Both the position numbers and the translations under genes were made by a program. A stretch of 62,259 bases of DNA from Fomitopsis serialis (lineage: Eukaryota > Basidiomycota > Agaricomycetes > Polyporales > Fomitopsidaceae), in NCBI RefSeq assembly GCF_022376445.1, contig NW_025955184.1, positions 1-62,259 of the forward strand, read 5' to 3'. How positions within the stretch are numbered: the first letter of the stretch is position 1; each line of letters opens with the position of its first letter. The notes under the pieces were generated by a model that had not been told where the DNA came from, searched no databases, and worked only from the letters and a program-made list of their open reading frames with translations. Of this stretch, positions 56,963 to 62,259 are shown piece by piece.

Positions 56963-57584
56963 AGCGTGGTATCGAAGATGATGTGGTGTGTGGGCGGTTC
57001 GAAATGGGCATGAAGGCGGTGGGCCCGCCTTACATACCTGTGGGACGCACACATATCCGCTACCCACGTCTGCTGCTTGCTCTTCCGCGGCGGATATCTG
57101 GAGGGATTCGGAGGATATCCGACGCTCATCAGTGTATCCACGACACTGCTACCAATTCTGCAGCGGATAAACAGCCTTTGAAAGTGTGGAGCCACTGCCA
57201 GTCGAGAACTAAATCCGCCCACGCACCTAGGGTCTCCATGCATCCGCTTCCGTCGCAGCAACGTATGAGGAGCTGACCCCGATAGCATCACCCGCAACGG
57301 AAGTCTTGTACCGGAGTCCACTATTTTTAGAAAGCTGTGGCACGAGCTAGGCAATGTCAACCAATACGACGTTGGTCGTAACACGCCATCAGGTCCGCCG
57401 TAAGAGCAACAGGACAAAAGCGGTATGTCAGGCGATTGCAATGATGACTGACAGTTGCTAGAGCTGTCCGGTACACCCCGTATCTTGAAGATCGTGAATC
57501 CTGTCTGTCAAAGAGCAATCACATACTTGTATTCGTAGCTTGTAAGACAAACACAGTAAATCAGCCCGTATGCGCCAGAGACGG
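56963..57584. other. intergenic region upstream of the second kinase
   Basis: No supportable gene. It probably holds the kinase promoter and the 3' region of the next gene. Confidence 0.45.
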
Positions 57585-59118
57585 TCACCAACCCAGGGGA
57601 ATGGCCATTCGCATGAAGCTAGCCTCGTCCATTGAGCTCTTGGAGCGGATATCCGGATCACCTGAGTCCACGGTGGATGCTTCCGTTCCGCGACCCGTGT
57701 CAGCGGAAGCAGTGGCGGAAAGCAGGGAGTGAGCGCCCAGTGGAATGTTCTCCGCCCAGCTATCCGAGGAGTATACGGATGGCATTGTTGGCAGATCGGA
57801 AGAAAGCCGAGCGTTTCCCGGCTGCGTTGGTAAATCATCGAGTTTACCGAACACCGAGGTGCCATGCACTGGCGATATGGCGTCTCGGTAGGGAGGTGTT
57901 TGTCTCGTGGGCTCGGAAGCGAGCTCAAATCCTTCGTCCCGGCGTCTGATATCGTCCCTGGCCAGAGCGTCTTGTAAACTGATGAGGGTCCATCCAACAG
58001 TGGCAGCAAATGATCGGTCTTGTTCTTCCATCTCGAATCCTTCCACGCGCCTTCGTATGCTGTTCCTCCACTGAGCTACCAGTAAGGGGACTAAGACTTG
58101 TTTGTCGCGACGGCCGGTCTCGCGCTGTAACTGCCGATGTTGCAGTGAGTTTGCGTGGCCGGTAGAGACTGTGTTGGGAGAGTCGCCATAGAAGTATGCA
58201 ACGTCGAAGTCGATAGCGGTTTCGTCGCAGGTACCACAATAGCCCGGGCGCAACTGGGCTGCGCAGTGACGGGGTACAAAGAACTGATTCTCCACCCCGA
58301 ACGTGGAGGACACCGTCACGGATAGAGGCGGTGATATGACCCGCAACGTGTTGTTGCATTTGCTATGAAGGCGGCTGTTGTGGGTCATCTCGCCAGTCTG
58401 CCTGCGAGTAACTACTGTCGACATCGCATCCCCACTCTTTGACTTCTTGAGGCGTGTGGCCAGCCCAGGCATAAGAACGAAACGGAGGATAGCTGGGGTA
58501 TGACGATGCGATGAGAGGACACCTTGACAGGATGAGGCTGTTGCAGGAGGTGAGCGATTATGATGCGTGACGATCTGAAGACCAACCGTTCGGACGTTAG
58601 ATGACAGCGGCTCAAGCAGATACAAAACAAGGACGTGCATAGCGTGAAATGGGAGCTGACCTGATATGTCTGATTGGGTGGCTGACTGTAAGCCGGCGAG
58701 CGCTGACTAGGGGACCATATCGAGCGACTCGGACTATCGACACCGTCAGCCTCAGACCCTCGGTGCTGCCGGACTTGGTCAGTAGGGAGGGGAGGCTGTG
58801 AAAAAAATCAAGGAGAGCGGTCCTGCTGATAACGGTAATTTTTGCGGAGCCACCAGTGGTAGGCATATCTCAGTTGGGTGTTCGAACGATCAACGTTCAA
58901 CCGCAAGTTGTGGAGACCATAACAAAGTAGAAGCGCAGGGCATGTATGATGGCTAGCGCCGAAGCGAAGACACTTACATCGCCGCCACATGTTGTACTAA
59001 AATGGAAAGTGATGTATCTGGCAGTGCGTCCGCGCTCCGGGCCTTGCAAGGGCTCGACGCTACACCCTTGTGTTCGCCGACTACGCGTACGCGGAGTAGA
59101 GCGGCCTGGAATGTGAAA
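57585..59118 (-). CDS. hypothetical protein, multi-exon
   Basis: The long frame at 57585-58640 is open for 351 codons, but an AG-GTCAGC splice signal just upstream of its first ATG suggests it is mostly a downstream exon. Upstream, a PPLPTDQVRQHRGSEAD...SQPPNQTYQ segment (58660-58800) bordered by a pyrimidine-rich acceptor and a GT donor splices to IVTHHNRSPPATASS. A possible start is the ATG near 59118 (MENQFSHSRPLYSA). The protein would be Ser/Pro/Gln-rich at the N terminus, with a middle element FFVPRHCAAQLRPGYCGTC that could bind metal, and a disordered acidic tail ending FMRMAIPLGW. I recognise no family. Strand is fairly sure; exon structure upstream of 58640 is tentative. Confidence 0.5.
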
Positions 59119-59632
59119 ATTGATTCTCCATTCCTGCACCTCTGTGCCCTGGCTTAAAGCTGCTTGTTCATCCGATACAGACTTGGCTATTCAAATCGCT
59201 TTCTCCGGCGGTCGGGCGCGGCGGACTCAGCCTCCGTTCCTCACAACCTCGGCGGTGGCGAGGGCAACTCGTGATTTCAATCATCTCGTCCGGACCGTAC
59301 TGGTATAATACGCCATCAGAGTGTTTATTTCCTCGGGAGTTCAAGGCGCGCTGACGCGCCTTTCCAGTTCCGGTTTAATGTTGGCCTTACCAAATGGCGG
59401 TCCTGGTCATCACAGCATGGCTACCGTGTATCACGGGGAAACAGGTCTCGAGACTGCAGCTTGCCACATCAGCTAGTAGCACTACTGACGCCTACGGCAA
59501 GGGCAACTTCAATGTTGCGCACGGACATAGCGGGGCTCTTGCCATCCCATTCGGGTAGTAGCATGAAGGACGGTTCGGCTCATGTATGTGGTTTGCGGAT
59601 GGCGCAGCCTCCAGTTGCTCTGCTGCGAGAAG
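59119..59632. other. divergent intergenic region
   Basis: No supportable gene. It separates the hypothetical minus-strand gene from the first small zinc-finger gene. Confidence 0.45.
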
Positions 59633-59638
59633 TATAAA
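59633..59638 (+). promoter_or_regulatory. TATA box of the first small zinc-finger gene
   Basis: TATAAA lies 195 bp upstream of the ATG at 59828. Confidence 0.5.
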
Positions 59639-59827
59639 GGATGTAGGGCTTCAGACCTCTGGTGTCATACCAACACCTCCTGCCAAGCTACACACGACCT
59701 CATCAGCAGAAATCTTTGGTTCATCTTCTCTACAGTTCGTCGCTTCTTCGTATCCGTGCTACTCGTCGCTGACCTTCGAAGTCACAAGGTAACCTAAGAC
59801 CTAATAGCCGTCGATCAAGGAATAATA

Positions 59828-60025
59828 ATGAGCACACCATGCTTCATTGATCGCTGCAACCAGCCCATTGACTGCAGTCGTCAAGCTATCTCTTCCCATC
59901 TTAAGACGGTTCACCAGGTCAATGTCGACTCACCGGTAGTTCAGGCCTGTCAATGGTCAGGATGCCGCGTGTCTGTCCCGGCGTCATCTCTGGCTAGCCA
60001 CATCATGACGGTGCACATGAGATAA
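59828..60025 (+). CDS. small protein with two C2H2-like zinc fingers (copy A)
   Basis: A single frame of 65 codons. Finger 1 has C5-x4-C10-x13-H24-x4-H29 (starting TPCFIDRC, ending SSHLKTVH). Finger 2 has C41-x4-C46-x11-H58-x4-H63 (CQWSGC, SHIMTVH). The second finger's CxWxGC form resembles fungal C2H2 fingers of the GLI/Zic kind. Almost the entire protein is the two fingers and an 11-residue linker, so it is close to the smallest possible two-finger protein. It could bind DNA, RNA or protein. A paralogue with the same spacing lies at 61605-61916. It may be only an exon of a longer gene, but start, stop and TATA box are all consistent with a complete gene. Confidence 0.6.
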   Translation: MSTPCFIDRCNQPIDCSRQAISSHLKTVHQVNVDSPVVQACQWSGCRVSVPASSLASHIMTVHMR

Positions 60026-61423
60026 ACGATGTAGGTAGAATTGAAGCCATCCAAATTTGAGTCTGACCGTGACGCTCTCTCAGGATTATTCTCGACCGAC
60101 TACCTCTACAAGCCAATTCAGCGCATACACATATTCCCGCCTAATAACTCGGTCTCGGTCCTCAACTCTAATAATTCCTTCCACTCGCTACTCTACACTA
60201 TATAATGCCTCGGACTCACCATCTGACACATGCCAGACAATTCTCTTCCTAGCTGTATACTGTATATCGATTTTTCGTTTTCGGACACCAACTGTAGCAT
60301 GGATCTTCTATGGGATCTTGATTCGGCGCAAAGGCCACTCGTTTGATCTGTTACTAATTCGGAATAGTACATTGATCGAAGTCATCAAACCGAACCAACT
60401 TGGAATTGACCGATAAGTACCAAGCACTTCGCTTTCAGTAAGTAGTCCTACATGACAATTCATTCATCCAATACACTCCCTGTACCTGTCCCCGTTGTTT
60501 GCGTCATCATGGCGCGTCGTCACGGTGGCAGTCCGGATTTACTAGTAGTACACAGAATTATCATCCCTCCACGGAGCGATCTCCAGATGAACACCTTCCA
60601 AACGTTCCCACGGGCCTTCGTAAACAACTCAACTCAATGACCATGTCCTTCCCGCGGCATGTTTGCGTCTACACCTGTGGTCCGACAATAGTGATCCGAG
60701 TCAGCGGCGAGGAACGCGTCCGAGAATGGCGGGATCGAGACACGATCGTACATTGGCACGTGATCGCGTTGACGATACCTGTATTCGCGCGCTGGCGCTG
60801 CTGAGTCGAGTCGTGCACCGCGCTGCGCGCGCCGCACTCCTAGTACTTGCCAGCACGGGCTGTATTGCGGTTCAGTCCTATGCTCGTGTGCCTATTACCG
60901 CGGTTCAGCGGTCATGGGCCGCGGGCAAATTTTGCCCAGGGAGTCTCTAACGGTCTCGGTGAGTCGGGCAGAAGCCTCACCGCGCCATTCAAGTTGCGCC
61001 AGGTACGTCTTCGCTCAGCGAACAATGTATACAAATTCACAGCCACACATACCGTGCCCGCACAGAGCCGTCTGAGCCAAGGACTGTGTGGGCAGTCGGG
61101 CAATTACTCCCGGAGGACCACTGTGGCTGGTACTTGTCGCGCAGTTAACGGCCCGGAGAGGGCAAAGACGTCGTGAGTGCCGCGGCATCGTATTTTCCTA
61201 ATAGCGACATAGGCTGCTTCTGTCTACATGGATCCATCCGGTGCCTACTGTACTTTTACGAGTCAACGGGTATGGCAACACTGTGGTTGGGCGTGCAATG
61301 TATCTGGACGCAGTGCCGGAGCTTGCGTCCTTAGCCTCGCCGCCCAGTATAAATGGCCGGGAGTTCTACTGAGTCAACAAGTTGCTCAGTCACCCCGCTG
61401 CTCAGCGCACTCCAGAGCGGCGG
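60026..61423. other. intergenic region between the two zinc-finger genes
   Basis: About 1.4 kb without a supportable gene. A perfect GGGCAAA-T-TTTGCCC inverted repeat lies at about 60925-60939. Confidence 0.4.
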
Positions 61424-61429
61424 TATAAA
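61424..61429 (+). promoter_or_regulatory. TATA box of the second small zinc-finger gene
   Basis: TATAAA lies 181 bp before the ATG at 61605, nearly the same distance as at copy A. Confidence 0.5.
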
Positions 61430-61604
61430 CCGGTGGGTACTCCCTAGTTTACACATTGCATTCTGCTCATCCGACGACCTCTACAGAGCGCAGTGAGGTC
61501 GACACATCGCTCGTCCCTCCCCTTCCCCCCGGCCTCTGTTGTCCGTACGCGATAGCCTCCACACGAACCTCGGCTCAGCGACGCACCATCCCGGACAAGG
61601 CCCC

Positions 61605-61916
61605 ATGTACGCACACCGAGGCCACGGTCATACCCACGCACCCCATGCGGGTTACGCCAACGGCGGGGTGACGACTCCCTGTAGATGGGGGGCATGCAAC
61701 GCGCAGCTTGTCTGTTCCCATTCACACATCGAAGGGCACATCCAAGATATTCACCTCGGCTCCTACCGCAATCAGATAGTGAGGTGTGAGTGGGGCCAAT
61801 GCCCTCACTACGGGGACGCTGGCGGCATGTCGAGTCACATATGCGGACACATTTGCAGCTACGCCATGAGCGCCCCCATTCATGTTGCATTCTCGCTGAC
61901 TTCCCGGACTACGTGA
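61605..61916 (+). CDS. small protein with two C2H2-like zinc fingers (copy B)
   Basis: The ATG at 61605 opens a 103-residue frame. The first 25 residues are His/Gly-rich (MYAHRGHGHTHAPHAGYANG). Finger 1 is C26-x4-C31-x13-H45-x4-H50 (starting TPCRWGAC, ending GHIQDIH), the same spacing as in copy A. Finger 2 is C61-x4-C66-x11-H78-x3-H82 (CEWGQC, SSHICGH); the linker is 10 residues against 11 in A. The remaining 20 residues are unstructured. Shared spacing, the TPC entry and the tandem arrangement show that A and B are paralogues. The frame upstream of 61605 begins at a TTG and is not needed. Confidence 0.6.
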   Translation: MYAHRGHGHTHAPHAGYANGGVTTPCRWGACNAQLVCSHSHIEGHIQDIHLGSYRNQIVRCEWGQCPHYGDAGGMSSHICGHICSYAMSAPIHVAFSLTSRTT

Positions 61917-62259
61917 CTCGGAAGGTTCAAATTCTTGTCGGACACGATGCCATTACATGGACATAGCTTTCCATCGATTAGGTAACCTACCCCCCTATCC
62001 CTACCCCCGCTTGTTGTATTGCACACTGCTCTCGAATTCGCTTGTACTTCATGCTCGGACATTACGATACTTGTTTGTTTTCAGACTTCAGTACGGTTGT
62101 CCTCTCGGCGCGGTTGTCTACGGAGGCGCCGTGACTGCGCTGTGTACGCTCTCAGGCCGGAGTGGCCGTCGCAATTTGTCTTCGACTGTTGTCTCGCGCA
62201 CTGCCCTGACTCCAGACCCATATACATAGCCAAGTCTTGCAACTCCGTCTATGTAGGTT
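61917..62259. other. right edge of the window
   Basis: No gene is supportable in the last 343 bp. A plus-strand frame at 61957-62229 has no recognisable features. Confidence 0.4.

Overview
The window looks like a nuclear chromosome segment of a basidiomycete fungus, most likely an Agaricomycete. The coding regions are cut by many short GT-AG introns (mostly about 45-80 nt), there are no operons, and the gene families are fungal: a DUF6534 membrane protein, a siderophore MFS carrier, an Iks1 kinase, Ran1/Pat1-type kinases and a Bir1 with a long disordered tail. The taxonomic statement is inference from gene content and gene structure only. No rRNA, tRNA, transposase, reverse transcriptase or CRISPR array was recognised.

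Left part (1-18.3 kb): a disordered unknown protein (+), an Iks1-type kinase (-), a DUF6534 seven-helix-type membrane protein (-), a delta-12-type fatty acid desaturase (-), a small conserved-looking protein (+) and an amidase-signature hydrolase with a FAAH-like Lys-Ser-Ser triad (+). Middle part (19-40.5 kb): a secreted GH51 arabinofuranosidase (+) converges on the long-form tRNase Z gene (-). Next come a GPI-anchored-type secreted protein (-), a DHA1-type MFS transporter (-), a siderophore-type MFS transporter (-) with two iron-type GATA sites upstream, and an O-methyltransferase (+) that appears frameshifted in an A6 run. Right part (40.8-62.3 kb): a RING+RRM protein (+), a major-royal-jelly/Yellow-family secreted protein (+), then four genes tied to chromosome segregation and cell-cycle control: Ran1-type kinase (+), WAPL cohesin-release factor (-), Bir1/survivin (+, divergent from WAPL) and a second Ran1-type kinase (-). 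The end holds an unknown protein (-) and two small two-finger C2H2-like genes (+) that are clearly paralogous to each other.

The strongest second-look items are the two-finger zinc-finger pair, the iron-type GATA sites at the siderophore transporter, the kinase/WAPL/Bir1/kinase cluster, the tRNase Z gene with two in-frame starts and a 956-nt intron, the frameshift in the O-methyltransferase, and a strong 54-nt inverted repeat in the 32-34 kb gene-free stretch. Exon limits were set by eye from splice signals and family conservation. Start and stop codons are mostly firm; several internal exon edges are approximate. Coordinates of multi-exon genes are the span from start to stop codon.
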